This document shows positions 39,830 to 51,501 of a DNA stretch of 64,000 bases, piece after piece. Every line of letters starts with the position of its first letter. The stretch's first letter is position 1. The stretch comes from Morinoia aosen (Eukaryota > Arthropoda > Malacostraca > Amphipoda > Talitridae). The position numbers and the translations under genes are program-made. The notes under the pieces were generated by a model that did no database searches, had not been told where the DNA came from, and saw only the letters and a list, made by a program, of their open reading frames with translations. The DNA lies in assembly GCA_030386875.1 (NCBI GenBank), contig CM059560.1:27088183-27152182 (forward strand), given 5' to 3'.

Positions 39830-39990
39830 CTAGGCATCAATTCATTCTCATGAAAGTATGGATTTGAACAGTTATTTGAACAGTTTATTCGGTAAAAAGA
39901 TGACATGTTCTTCTAAGATGAAATATATGCTTTAGAAAATCGTTGGGCGAAGGTCATAGATAAACATTATAAATTATTGGTAAGTTTAAT
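39830..39990 (+). pseudogene. Scrap of mariner transposase C-terminus
   Basis: A plus frame reads EIYALENRWAKVIDKHYKLL (about 39922-39981). This fits the last helices of mariner transposases (usual pattern GI..L..RW..VI...G.YF). Just upstream, in another frame, MDLNSYL resembles the mariner stretch after the third catalytic Asp. Most of the gene, including the DDE core, is absent, and frames are shifted between the two pieces. No terminal inverted repeats were found. The same C-terminal motif occurs at about 54999-55083, so the family is present at least twice here. Confidence 0.6.
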
Positions 39991-40089
39991 AAATGGTTGG
40001 CTACTTTAACCACAAAAAGTTTTATTCATGTGATAGCGTTTTCATTTTAAACTAAAATTTCTGTTCTACGGAATTTAATATTGTCTGAT

Positions 40090-40785
40090 TTAATTGTGAG
40101 TTAGAGTAGAATATACGGGAGGTGAGTGGGATTTAGAACATTGTGATTTAGGATGCTCTCGAATTTCAGATTCGCTGACTTGGTACAGAATAATTGGGAA
40201 GAGGGACTTGATACCGGATAATTTAGGATGCAATCTAATTTAACATAAACTGATTTAGTGCAGAATAATAGAGAAGTAAGAGGGTCTTAATACGGTATAA
40301 TTTAGGATGCAATCTAATTTAACATAAACTGATTTAGTGCAGAATAATAAAGAAGTAAGAGGGTCATAATACGGTATAATTTAGGATGCAATCAATTTTA
40401 ACATAAACTTATTTAGTGCAGAATAATAGAAAAGTAAGAGGGTCTTAATACGGTATAATTTAGGATGCAATCTAATTTAACATAAACAGATTTAGTGCAT
40501 AATAATAGAGAAGTAAGAGGGTCTTAATACGGTATAATTTATGATGCAATTTAATTTAACATAAACTGATTTAGTGCAGAATAATAGAGAAGTAAGAGGG
40601 TCTTAATACGGTATAATTTAGGATGCAATCTAATTCAACATAAACTGATTTGGTGCAGAATAATAAAGAAGTAAGAGGGATTCCATTCGGTAGGTTTTAA
40701 GGTACAATCAAACTTATAACCGTCAGATTTAATTCAAATGAGGAGGATAAAATTAGAGAGGTAAACAGGATTAGGACAGAACATT
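40090..40785. repeat. 79-bp minisatellite, about 8-9 copies
   Basis: Units containing GATTTAGTGCAGAATAAT (for example at 40252 and 40331), then GTAAGAGGGTCTTAATACGG and TTTAGGATGCAATCTAA, repeat every 79 bp. Central copies are close to identical. The first and last are strongly diverged, as expected for array edges. Confidence 0.92.
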
Positions 40786-40799
40786 TAGATTCGCAGCTC

Positions 40800-41010
40800 T
40801 TTGGGCTGTGCTGTCGTGCAGGTGTCGTGAGCGGTGCCGCGTCTCGACGCGCCTGAGACACGTGAGGCTGCAGTCCCCCGTGCACGTGCGCTCACTGCTT
40901 GGGAACGGACACGCGCACGTGCGGCGGGTCGTGCACACGCGAGAAGAGGTCCGTGCGCGTGACGTGCAGCAGGTGCGCACGTGCCGCGACCGAGGCACGT
41001 CATGTACAGA
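40800..41010. other. GC-rich patch with four CACGTG sites
   Basis: CACGTG occurs at 40859, 40883, 40916 and 40978, within 125 bp of GC- and CpG-rich DNA. CACGTG is the palindromic E-box bound by several bHLH factors. It borders the 27-bp array. It could be regulatory or simply a decayed GC-rich repeat, and no gene is recognised next to it. Confidence 0.45.
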
Positions 41011-41047
41011 TATGAGATGTGCTTTGGAATTCCGGTGACTAGTTTTG

Positions 41048-41760
41048 TTGGGGTGACTGAACCCAACCTTGGTGGTGGGGTGACTGAACCCAACCAGGGT
41101 GGTGGGGTGACTGAACCCAACCTTGGTGGTGGGGTGACTGAACCCAACATTGGTGGTGGGGTGACTGAAGCCAACCAGGGTGGTGGGGTGAGTCGGTGAC
41201 TGAACCCAACCATGGTGGTGGGGTGATTGAACCCAACCTTGGTGGTGGGGTAACTGAACCCAACCATGGTGGTGGACTGAACCCAACCTTGGTGGTGAGG
41301 TGATTGAATCCAACCTTGGTGGTGGGGTGACTGAACCCAACCATGGTGGTGGGGTGACTATACCCAACCTTGGTGGTGGGGTGACTGAACCCAACCATGG
41401 TGGTGGGGTGACTGAACGCAACCATGGTGGTGGGATGATTGAACCCAACCATAGTGGTGAGGTGACTGAACCCAACCTTGGTGGTGGGGTGACTGAACCC
41501 AACCATGGTGGTGGGGTGATTGAACCCAACCTTGGTGGTGGGGTAACTGAACCCAACCATGGTGGTGGACTGAACCCAACCTTGGTGGTGGGGTGATTGA
41601 ATCCAACCTTGGTGGTGGGGTGACTGAACGCAACCTTGGTGGTGGGGTGACTGAACCCAACCATAGTGGTGAGGTGACTGAACCCAACCTTGGTGGTGGG
41701 GTGACTGAACCCAACCTTGGTGGTGGGGTGACTGAACCCAACCTTGGTGGTGGGGTGACT
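41048..41760. repeat. 27-bp minisatellite, about 26 copies
   Basis: The unit is GGTGACTGAACCCAACC plus TTGGTGGTGG, with variants CAT/CTT and ACT/ATT. Two shortened units (near 41270 and 41565) lie 11 monomers apart and show a higher-order duplication. As 27 is nine codons, frames stay open on both strands. The longest is 297 codons on the minus strand (40771-41664), where the array part is a nine-residue repeat (VGFSHPTTK type). These are by-products of unit length. Confidence 0.96.
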
Positions 41761-41785
41761 TGTAACCTAACACGATAGGGAGGGA

Positions 41786-41893
41786 ACTATACCATTTACA
41801 AGTTGATTTGCTCCAAATGAATTTTGATTTGCTCCTCGTGAAAATAGAATTGCTCCAATTGAAATTTGATTTGCTCTTTTTTCAATTTTAAAC
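41786..41893 (-). repeat. Left inverted arm: ~2 units of the 42-bp repeat
   Basis: The complement reads GAGCAAATC...TTGGAGCAATTC...CACGAGGAGCAAATC...CATTTGGAGC, then AAATCAACTTGTAAATGG. It matches the last units and border of the right arm (52280-52364), with one mismatch in the last 34 bases compared. Confidence 0.85.
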
Positions 41894-42285
41894 ATTACAT
41901 AAGTATTCTACTGGCTTTATAATGTTATTTGAAAGAATCTTAGCGAAATTTATTTTTTCTTTGTAAAGTAATTTTATTCCAATAATGCGTACAAAGATAC
42001 AGAGTTTTTGTTGCGTACAATTTACAAAAAAAATACAGAATATAACTTTCGTTGTATGAACCATCACTCATTATCAAACCATTAGACAAAGGAGTCGTAC
42101 CTCAGACACTTTGATCAAAGAAGCATCACAGAGATACTGCCACGTTGCACACTGCTGCACATCACGTCGCACCTTGTGTAGACATGCTAACGTCATCAGC
42201 AATAAATGTCCACCTCAACTCCAAACATCTTCATCCGTCAGAAACCAAAACCTTCTATGTAGATGAAGTATAATAAAACAAGTGC

Positions 42286-42567
42286 GTGAGACAGACAGAG
42301 AATAATAGAAGCCCTCAATATTAAAGAGGACTATAAGAATGTTGCAAACGCACTTGGAATAAATGTTAAGACTGCATACAGTTTGATGTAAAATAAGTAA
42401 GTCATATCTAAGAAGAAAAGAAGAAATAATATAAGAAATGTCCCGAAATATTGAGGACACTGACAACAGCCATAGAAGAAGAAAATGCTTCGATTACTCT
42501 CTCACAACTTCGCAGAAAAGCACAACAAGATCATGACGTTGATCGAAGAGATCTTATAGAAATATGT
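42286..42567 (+). pseudogene. DDE transposase N-terminal relic (IS630/Tc1/mariner-like)
   Basis: Two plus-frame pieces are seen. The first reads RIIEALNIKEDYKNVANALG then INVKTAYSLM, a helix-turn-helix typical of the DNA-binding N-terminus of IS630/Tc1/mariner-type transposases (pattern ..EDY..vA..LGi...TAysi). The second, in another frame, reads EILRTLTTAIEEENASITLS then QLRRK, matching the linker helix pair that follows in such proteins. Stops flank the first piece and a frameshift lies between. The catalytic domain is missing, cut off where the LINE block begins. It lies in the loop of the foldback-like element, so it could be a remnant of that element's own transposase or an unrelated insertion. 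Confidence 0.6.
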
Positions 42568-42940
42568 CCCTTCAAGGGGATACAGCTATTGTATCTATGG
42601 GAATTAGCGCTCCCAGGGGAACCATGTGAGGGCCCGAGCTAAAGGTTAGGTAGGCTTCCTTTTTGTTGTAATAAAATAGGTTTTTGTTTTGTTACGGACC
42701 ATCTTTTTTCGGTTCAATGCTATCCTGTTTTTCAGCACCTACTACTTTCTTCTTCAACTTTTTTCTTGTTTCATGAACTTCTTTCCTAGCTTACTGTTTC
42801 TGTGCACCTTGTGCATAGATTCCGCGTTCCCTCAACTCCATACTAAATGGTGCCTTCCTCTTTCCTCTCTTAGAACATCTTTGTCGTGGTTAAGCGAGGC
42901 CAAAACTTTCTTATATAATAATAATAATAATAATAAAATA
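42568..42940 (+). mobile_element. LINE 3' end (family copy 3)
   Basis: From 42607 on, this block is nearly identical to 38231-38555, with the coding tail ALPGEPCEGPS and stop at 42640-42642, the same 3' UTR and a longer TAA-repeat tail. A possible imperfect target duplication is ATAGAAATATGT (42556-42567) against ATGGAAATATGT (42941-42952). If that is right, this copy extends 39 bp further 5' than copy 2, the variable 5' truncation typical of LINEs. The insertion sits at the broken end of the transposase relic. Confidence 0.75.
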
Positions 42941-42952
42941 ATGGAAATATGT

Positions 42953-43610
42953 TAATGAGGAAATAATTATAAAAACTTGTGCAAACGTTGTAATATATGC
43001 TTTACATTTCATTTTGTGATGTTTAGTTACGACGTTTCAGCAGTATTATTCTTTCGATAACATTACTGTACTTCTTCATCAAAATGCATTTGTACACGAG
43101 TTATCAGAAAATATATATTTGTTATATATTTTATTTTCAAACCCTTTCTATCAATTTATTGTCCAATTCCGCTAGGGATTGCGACCTAAATATGTTTAAT
43201 GAGGATAATAATAATAATGGTTGATTTGATAGGGTGTTATCTACCGGATGATCGTCGGTAAGAAATAACCCTTGGGTAATTGCTTATAGGGTTCCTTTGC
43301 TTATATGCCTTTTACTGATAGGGTAAATAATTAAAAAAGTAATCAATGAATTAGGATTTTTGCAAAATTGATTGAAAGGTAATTAATTATTAATTAACAT
43401 TAAATAAAATTTAAATAGTTACTAGTTAATATTAATTAACCATGAGAGCACAGATTTGGCAATCAAGAAAGGTTCAGACCAAGGTTCAACCCTGTGGTTA
43501 GGGTAATATATAGTATTTTATATATTTTAAATGCACAAGCTGAAAAAAATATTACGTAATTTTGCTATTGTAACCATAAAAAACTTAAAATTATTTGGAT
43601 CGATAGCAAA
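42953..43610. other. Very AT-rich loop sequence
   Basis: TTAATTAA-type words dominate and there is no open frame of note. It is the inner part of the foldback-like element's loop, next to the right arm. Confidence 0.55.
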
Positions 43611-43618
43611 TTGACAAA

Positions 43619-45662
43619 GAGCAAATCAAATTTCACTTGGAGCAATTCTATTTTCACGAGGAGCAAATAAAAATTCACTTAGATCAATTCTATTTTCACG
43701 AGGAGCAAATCAAAATTCACTTGGAGCAATTCTATTTTCACGAGGAGCAAATCAAAATTCACTTGGAGCAATTCTATTTTCACGAGGAGCAAATCAAATT
43801 TCACTTGGAGCAATTCTATTTTCACGAAGAGCAAATCAAAATTCACTTGGAGCAATTCTATTTTCACGAGGAGCAAATCAAATTTCATTTGGAACAATTC
43901 TATTTTCACGAAGAGCAAATCAAAATTCACTTAGATCAATTCTTTTTGCACGAGGAGCAAAACAAAATTCACTTGGAGCAATTCTATTTTCACGAGGAGC
44001 AAATCAAAATTCACTTGGAGCAATTCTATTTTCACGAAGAGCAAATATAAATTCACTTAGATCAATTCTATTTTCACGAGGAGCAAATCAAAATTCACTT
44101 GGAGCAATTCTATTTTCACGAGGAGCAAATCAAAATTCACTTGGAGCAATTCTATTTTCACGAGGAGCAAATCAAATTTCACTTGGAGCAATTCTATTTT
44201 CACGAAGAGCAAATCAAAATTCACTTGGAGCAATTCTATTTTCACGAGGAGCAAATCAAATTTCACTTGGAACAATTCTATTTTCACGAAGAGCAAATCA
44301 AAATTCACTTAGATCAATTCTTTTTGCACGAGGAGCAAAACAAAATTCACTTGGAGCAATTCTATTTTCACGAGGAGCAAATCAAAATTCACTTGGAGCA
44401 ATTCTATTTTCACGAGGAACAAATCAAAATTCATTTGTTGCAATTCTATTTTCACGAAGAGCAAATCAAAATTCACTTGGAGCAATTCTATTTTCACGAG
44501 GAGCAAATCAAATTTCACTTGGAGCAATTCTATTTTCACGAAGAGCAAATCAAAATTCACTTGGAGCAATTCTATTTTCACGAGGAGCAAATCAAATTTC
44601 ACTTGGAGCAGTTCTATTTTCACGAAGAGCAAATCAAAATTCACTTGGATCAATTCTATTTTTACGAGGAGCAAATCAAAATTCACTTGGAGCAATTCTA
44701 TTTTCACGAGGAGCAAATCAAAATTCACTTGGAGCAAATCTATTTCACGAGGAGCAAATCAAAATTCATTTGGAGCAATTCTATTTTCACGAAGAGCAAA
44801 TCAAAATTCACTTGGAGCAATTATATTTTCACGAGGAGCAAATCAAATTTCAATTGGAACAATTCTATTTTCACGAAGAGCAAATCAAAATTCACTTGGA
44901 TCAATTCTATTTTCACGAGGAGCAAATCAAAATTCACTTGGAGCAATTCTATTTTCACGAGGAGCAAATCAAAATTCATTTGTTGCAATTCTATTTTCAC
45001 GAAGAGCAAATCAAAATTCACTTGGAGCAATTTTATTTTCACGAGGAGCAAATCAAATTTCACTTGGAGCAATTCTATTTTCACGAAGAGCAAATCAAAA
45101 TTCACTTGGAGCAATTCTATTTTCACGAGGAGCAAATCAAATTTCACTTGGAGCAGTTCTATTTTCACGAAGAGCAAATCAAAATTCACTTGGATCAATT
45201 CTATTTTTACGAGGAGCAAGTCAAAATTCACTTGGAGCAATTCTATTTTCACGAGGAGCAAATCAAAATTCACTTGGAGCAAATCTATTTCACGAGGAGC
45301 AAATCAAAATTCATTTGGAGCAATTCTATTTTCACGAAGAGCAAATCAAAATTCACTTGGAGCAATTATATTTTCACGAGGAGCAAATCAAATTTCACTT
45401 GGAGCAATTCTATTTTCACGAAGAGCAAATCAAAATTCACTTGGATCAATTCTATTTTCACGAGGAGCAAATCAAAATTCACTTGGAGCAATTCTATTTT
45501 CACGAGGAGCAAATCAAAATTCACTTGGAGCAGTTCTATTTTCACGAGGAGCAAATCAAAATTCACTTGGAGCAATTCTATTTTCACGAGGAGCAAATCA
45601 AAATTCACTTGGAGCAATTCTATTTTCACGAGGAGCAAATCAAATTTCACTTGGAGCAGTTC
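43619..45662 (+). repeat. 42-bp minisatellite, right arm part 1, ~49 units
   Basis: The unit consists of two related 21-mers: GAGCAAATCAAAATTCACTT(G) and GAGCAATTCTATTTTCACGA(G), identical at 15 of 21 positions. A 378-bp (9-unit) block recurs (marker CAATTCTTTTTGCACG at about 43937 and 44315), as does a 545-bp block (marker GGATCAATTCTATTTTTACG at 44647 and 45192). Since 42 is 14 codons, one plus frame stays open for 560 codons (44099-45781) as a repeat of FYFHEEQIKIHLEQ. The minus strand is open as LLVKIELLQVNFDL. I regard both as by-products. Confidence 0.97.
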
Positions 45663-46798
45663 TGTTATGGAGCCTTTTCTTGTGTCACTCTTTTATTCTC
45701 TTTTCATCTTTTTCGTATAAATGGCTCTCTTTTGATGGGCGTGATTTATTAATCACTTTCTTTTATTTTAGGTTAACGTAGATAAAGTGGGACCTTTCAA
45801 TGTCCAAAAATTTAATTAGTGAGCAAGTATCGAATTAATGTGAATGGTAGAAATTGATAAAATTTGGTAGCGTGGAGTATCTAGCGTGGAATACCTCTCT
45901 ACAGATCATGATAACTCATCTTCCTAACCATCAGGAAATTATACACAATCGCACATCGACATTTATTCCCTAATCTCGCCACAAAAGATTATCATTCTAG
46001 AGTAAAGAAAGTCTAACGCACTAAATTACACTTCGATTGATATTGAAGACAAAACGTAAGGTATGCTGAAGGCATGACGATATAAATGAATGCTTAAGGC
46101 ATAATACCGATAATCCTACGCCCAGAAGGGAGGTAATGAGGATGTTACCTAAGGGGCTTATGACAGGTGGACTTATCTTAATTACTGATTCCGGAAGATG
46201 GCTATATCGTGTGTATGCGCCTTGACATTTATCAGTTACTTTTATTTAACAGGTATTCGGAATCACTAGTAGTACACATTTCAAAGGAGAAGCAAAGCCT
46301 AGCCCCTAAAGGGCAGGCGCTCAAGGAGCGATACAGTACTCTCTCTTGAGGTGGTCACGGGCATACTGACTCTTGCGCTGGGAGCTGGTAGCTTACATTG
46401 TAATCTAAATACAGATTATTCCTCAATCAAGCGATTATGCACGACTTTAGCGTATCGAATTATATAAGCAAAGGGAAACATTAATTCTCGCTAACCGCAC
46501 AAATGATCTAATTAACATGGGCTATTGAATAATGACAGAAATAACAGTGAAGAATCTCTCTTGTGTCGGTATTCGGCAGCTCCTTCAGTCCGTTGATGTC
46601 TTTGCTTCTTCCGCGATCTCGGAGTCGACGTAGAGGAGATATAAAGGGGAAGAAGAATAACTACTTAGAACGATTCGCGAAGTCCGATAACCGTTTCCCG
46701 AAGCACACGACGTCTCTCCTCGGCTGCTTTGGATCATCCTGAACATATAGAGGCGTCCCTCGTTCTGAAGATCCTTACGTTGTGATAAGATCACAACA
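45663..46798. repeat. Left LTR-like direct repeat
   Basis: 1,136 bp, TGTT...AACA ends, nearly identical to 50366-51501. It contains a short TATA-rich word near 46461 that could be part of a promoter; this is inference only. Confidence 0.88.
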
Positions 46799-49700
46799 AA
46801 ATCTCCCCTTGTTGGCGATGAAGACGATCTCCTGATCGTTGACTTTCTCTACAGCTTTTGCGTGCCGTGGTAGAGGAAAACGTTGATAAGTCGGATCTTT
46901 TCTTTTTTTTATATCCACGCAATCCAGCTGTGATGATTTTTACGGCAGCGATTACTGGATTTGCTCTTCTGACGAGCTCTGAAGCGAAGTCCTCCGACAA
47001 GGCTATGTTCCACGTACGCTTTTGGCAAGCGATGGTCCCCGTAGATGCACAGCGAAGACTTCTCCAGTACGCGGAATATTTCTAGAAAATATTCAATGAA
47101 ATAAAAATTTCATTAAAGGACACGGGACAATTAAAGTCTCGGTCGCCGTGACCATACTTCAGCAGCATCCAATTATGTGGAAGGATAGACATCCTCGCAA
47201 TGCCTGTGTTCAAGAAAGTCATTTTAACCGCGTCTTATCATACACGATCTCCTTCGCGATGGGGTTTTATTTTTGAGTCCTGAAGACTTCTTTTAACAGC
47301 CATGAAGTCACGTCGATGTCGCAAGAAAATCATCAAAGCCTTTGTAGTTGTAGTTCTTATCGTTGTTCATGATGCGCTAGCATACCCCGGAGCTTCGTCG
47401 TAGTCGTGTTCCCTTCCTCTTCTCATCGATGATGTCCATACCCAGATCCCGTGGCTCCAAGTACCCTCGTAGAAAATTTTAAAGCAGTTGGCCCAGTCAG
47501 CTGGCGGACGGTTTTCTTTCGTCGTTTTCCTCGAGGTCGTGCGTCTAGCTCAGGCTGTTCTTGTTGGTGAAGTGTCGCTGAGCGGACCATTTTCTACGAC
47601 GTTTTCTCCGCGCTCGTGCGTTGAACTCGTCGGAGTGTTGTTGTTGTTGTTGTTGCCGCCGCCAATGCCCCGTTGTTGCGTCGCCGCTGCCACGTCCACG
47701 TCCGAGCTATGTCGACCCGTAGCGGGACCACGTGAACGCGACACCTGTCGCGAGTGTGGCGGCTCAGACATCTAGGCAGAGAATGGGGGCTGGTATTGAA
47801 GACGCAGTAGTCCACCCCGTCCGCTCGCAGAGCCCACGGCATCAGCTGAAATTACCGTTATTGTTATTTATCGTTCTTGTTAATTTTATTCATTCCCAGA
47901 CAAGCCACCATCACCTGCAGACATAAGCCCAAACATCTCGTCTCATACCACCCTTCTGTGCTTACAAACAGGACATACATTGAGCTTAAACCTATTTCGG
48001 TACTTCCACTGTTCGCTCATGACGTTAACTCTAAAACATTTCGTAGAGAGGAAAAACAGAATTTCCCTAGTATTACATTCACGTTGAGTGTGTCATATGA
48101 CGAAGAACTTCTGCGATTAGATTAACATCAAGGGTGTTTTTAATCATGATCGAATTTTAAATTGGTTACAAACTCCATTTCCTGATGACGACATAATTCA
48201 TCATTTAATTCACATGACGTTGATATTTGTACTATCACCCGATTTCAGAGAAGTATATTCATGTGCATAAAGCATTATTCATTTATCTTTAAGTCGTGAC
48301 CTGTTAACAAAATTCTTCATATGACAAGTAAATTCAAATTTTTAAATGAATGAAATTATTACGCACTCCCGCTATTATTTATCACATGTTCACAATATTA
48401 CATCAAACTTAAATCATTAAACAATTTATCCTAGGCTCAAAATTATTGAATCTTTCAGCGTAAAAAAATTGTTGCGTAAAGAAGTGATCAAAAGACGGCG
48501 AGTATCCAAGTCTGGTATCGAGCTCGCGAGGTAAAGCATGTTCGTATGACAGTTAGGCCTTTTCTTTGAACGAGAGCGAAGAAGAGAGCAAGCCGAGGGT
48601 CGGAGGATTGGAGAGAGAAGGGGGGTGAATGTGGGGTGATTTGAAACAACAGGGACGTTGAGTTGGCTCTAACTTGAACACACCCTTTCACATCGCGACT
48701 TCCCTCACACGGCCTTGCCTCAACATACATTCCATCACTCCAAAACATCCAGGCAAACGTTCATTACAATTACATGGTTAAAACAATACCTAGGAATTAG
48801 AATTAGACATGGACACCCTAATCAAATGAAATAAATCGTTCTCCGCATAATCATTTCTAATTGAATGAAATTTCACTTCTAGATGAATTCCTTTAAAGTA
48901 GAATATGATTGAATTTCATAAGATAACTTGATGAATTTAATTTAAATCATTCATAAGGTTAGATTTAAGGAAAAGTTTTTAAGTCACCATAATTTCATTA
49001 GAGTTGGTTACGTGAGGCAAAATGATAAACGTTACATCATCAAACCCACAACATTAACGAAATACTATACATTTATCAATACTACGTTCAAGGTAATCCA
49101 CTAGGTTTCTCAGTGCGACGTAATATAACCGTCGAGAAAAAACTGTCGAGCAAGGTAGAATTCATGATACCGTTGAGGTACGAACACTAGAGAGGAAAAT
49201 TGAGAGAATGAGTGACTGAAGTAGAAGGGAGAACTAACTCGCGCAGGCTGTTGGGGAGACATGGAGGGGGAAGTAGAGGTTTGTTTACGAAACAAAATGA
49301 GTCCGGGCACTCGAGAACTACCCTCTACCACACAACTAGCTGGTCTTAGAATTCTCTCACATCTCAACACGCACAATCACGCAACATTCATGATGATCAT
49401 ATGGTTAAAATACATGTTAAAATAACGCATTGAAATTGTGATTTACACACGGACGTCTGAATGAAAAGGTTGCCATAGATTTAGCATCATAATATCTACG
49501 ATATATATGAATTTGAATTTTTAATCATGTAAATAATTCCTGACTAAAAATAAGTTTACTTCTAAAATGAATTTCCTTTTCGTGTAAATATGATTGAACT
49601 TCAAGGAGATGATTTAATGAAGGTCATTTATAAGCCGAATTAGAAGAAAATTTCAATTTATGGTTTAATTTTATAAATGTAAATTTTTTTGTGATACGGA

Positions 49701-50365
49701 GATTCAGGGTTTAAAATGAATAGCACGTTCAGTACAAATCAAACAAAATGATAAAATAGCGTCCGTTTAGAGTCATGAAAGAGAGTTACATGGTAAATTG
49801 GAGAAATTTACACGGTAAATCATAATTTTACATAATTCATTGGAGTGCAGTCATCCTGCATCGTAAATAATTGAATGATTCACGTTGTCAAATTGGCCTT
49901 TAGTAATTGAATGCTCTTGGATCAGAAGGTTAATTCATATTATCATATTCCTCACAATCAAACGATTTGACATATTAAAAGAATTGATACGTAACAATCA
50001 ATGCACACCTACTAATGGTTGTTACATGAAGTAAATTTTAATTAGTTATTAAAATAAAGTTCACACGTAAATGGTGGATTATAAAATGCATTGTAAATGA
50101 TCTCACAGAAATGAAATAGAAAGCAAAATAAACACATAGCAATAATAGGTTCACAGAAATGAATTAGAATTTTATCAAACACATACATGAAATATTAGAT
50201 TATACAAATACCCTAACGTGGAGATGAATTTATCAAGATCTGTTGGAGGTTTATTTAATTTATTTTGTTTTTGTATGCGCGAGCGTTTCGGAGGAAGAGG
50301 GTAAGGGAATTTTAACTCTTATTCAGAAAATAGGAATCAAAATCCACTACCGCTGCTCACCAAAT
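46799..50365. other. Interior of the LTR-type element
   Basis: 3.57 kb without long frames. It contains a TTG-triplet run at about 47635-47655 within a GC-richer part (47500-47780). Two related blocks (about 48470-48990 and 49110-49660) share order and words such as ATATGATTGAA, with CATTCATAAG matching CATTTATAAG, and TATGGTTAAAA against CATGGTTAAAA. They look like an old internal duplication. Confidence 0.6.
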
Positions 50366-51501
50366 TGTTATGGAGCCTTTTCTTGTGTCACTCTTTTATT
50401 CTCTTTTCATCTTTTTCGTATAAATGGCTCTCTTTTGATGGGCGTGATTTATTAATCACTTTCTTTTATTTTAGGTTAACGTAGATAAAGTGGGACCTTT
50501 CAATGTCCAAAAATTTAATTAGTGAGCAAGTATCGAATTAATGTGAATGGTAGAAATTGATAAAATTTGGTAGCGTGGAGTATCTAGCGTGGAATACCTC
50601 TCTACAGATCATGATAACTCATCTTCCTAACCATCAGGAAATTATACACAATCGCACATCGACATTTATTCCCTAATCTCGCCACAAAAGATTATCATTC
50701 TAAAGTAAAGAAAGTCTAACGCACTAAATTACACTTCGATTGATATTGAAGACAAAACGTAAGGTATGCTGAAGGCATGACGATATAAATGAATGCTTAA
50801 GGCATAATACCGATAATCCTACGCCCAGAAGGGAGGTAATGAGGATGTTACCTAAGGGGCTTATGACAGGTGGACTTAACTTAATTACTGATTCCGGAAG
50901 ATGGCTATATCGTGTGTATGCGCCGTGACATTTATCAGTTACTTTTATTTAACAGGTATTCGGAATCACTAGTAGTACACATTTCAAAGGAGAAGCAAAG
51001 CCTAGCCCCTAAAGGGCAGGCGCTCAAGGAGCGATACAGTACTCTCTCTTGAGGTGGTCACGGGCATACTGACTCTTGCGCTGGGAGCTGGTAGCTTACA
51101 TTGTAATCTAAATACAGATTATTCCTCAATCAAGCGATTATGCACGACTTTAGCGTATCGAATTATATAAGCAAAGGGAAACATTAATTCTCGCTAACCG
51201 CACAAATGATCTAATTAACATGGGCTATTGAATAATGACAGAAATAACAGTGAAGAATCTCTCTTGTGTCGGTATTCGGCAGCTCCTTCAGTCCGTTGAT
51301 GTCTTTGCTTCTTCCGCGATCTCGGAGTCGACGTAGAGGAGATATAAAGGGGAAGAAGAATAACTACTTAGAACGATTCGCGAAGTCCGATAACCGTTTC
51401 CCGAAGCACACGACGTCTCTCCTCGGCTGCTTTGGATCATCCTGAACATATAGAGGCGTCCCTCGTTCTGAAGATCCTTACGTTGTGATAAGATCACAAC
51501 A
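50366..51501. repeat. Right LTR-like direct repeat
   Basis: 1,136 bp copy of 45663-46798, followed directly by the duplicated GTTC and the resumed 42-bp array. Confidence 0.88.

Larger units (their letters stand above)
45663..51501. mobile_element. Young LTR-type element (non-coding interior), nested in the 42-bp array
   Basis: Two direct 1,136-bp repeats, both starting TGTT and ending AACA, bound a 3,567-bp interior. A 4-bp target duplication (GTTC) flanks the whole. The repeats are equal in length and I noticed only about three differences, so the insertion is very recent. The interior has no gag- or pol-like frame and I recognise no primer-binding site or polypurine tract. It therefore looks like a non-autonomous, LARD-like LTR derivative, structurally whole at its ends but without coding capacity. 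Superfamily is unknown; a 4-bp duplication fits several Ty3/gypsy lineages. Confidence 0.8.

Noticed and set aside
40771-41664. 297-codon minus frame over the 27-bp array
   Set aside because: It is a by-product of a 27-bp unit divisible by three; neighbouring frames on both strands are open as well.
44099-45781. 560-codon frame of FYFHEEQIKIHLEQ repeats
   Set aside because: The unit is 42 bp without stops, so several frames on both strands are open. The frame runs out of the array into the LTR-type element. No start context, domain or codon bias supports a gene.
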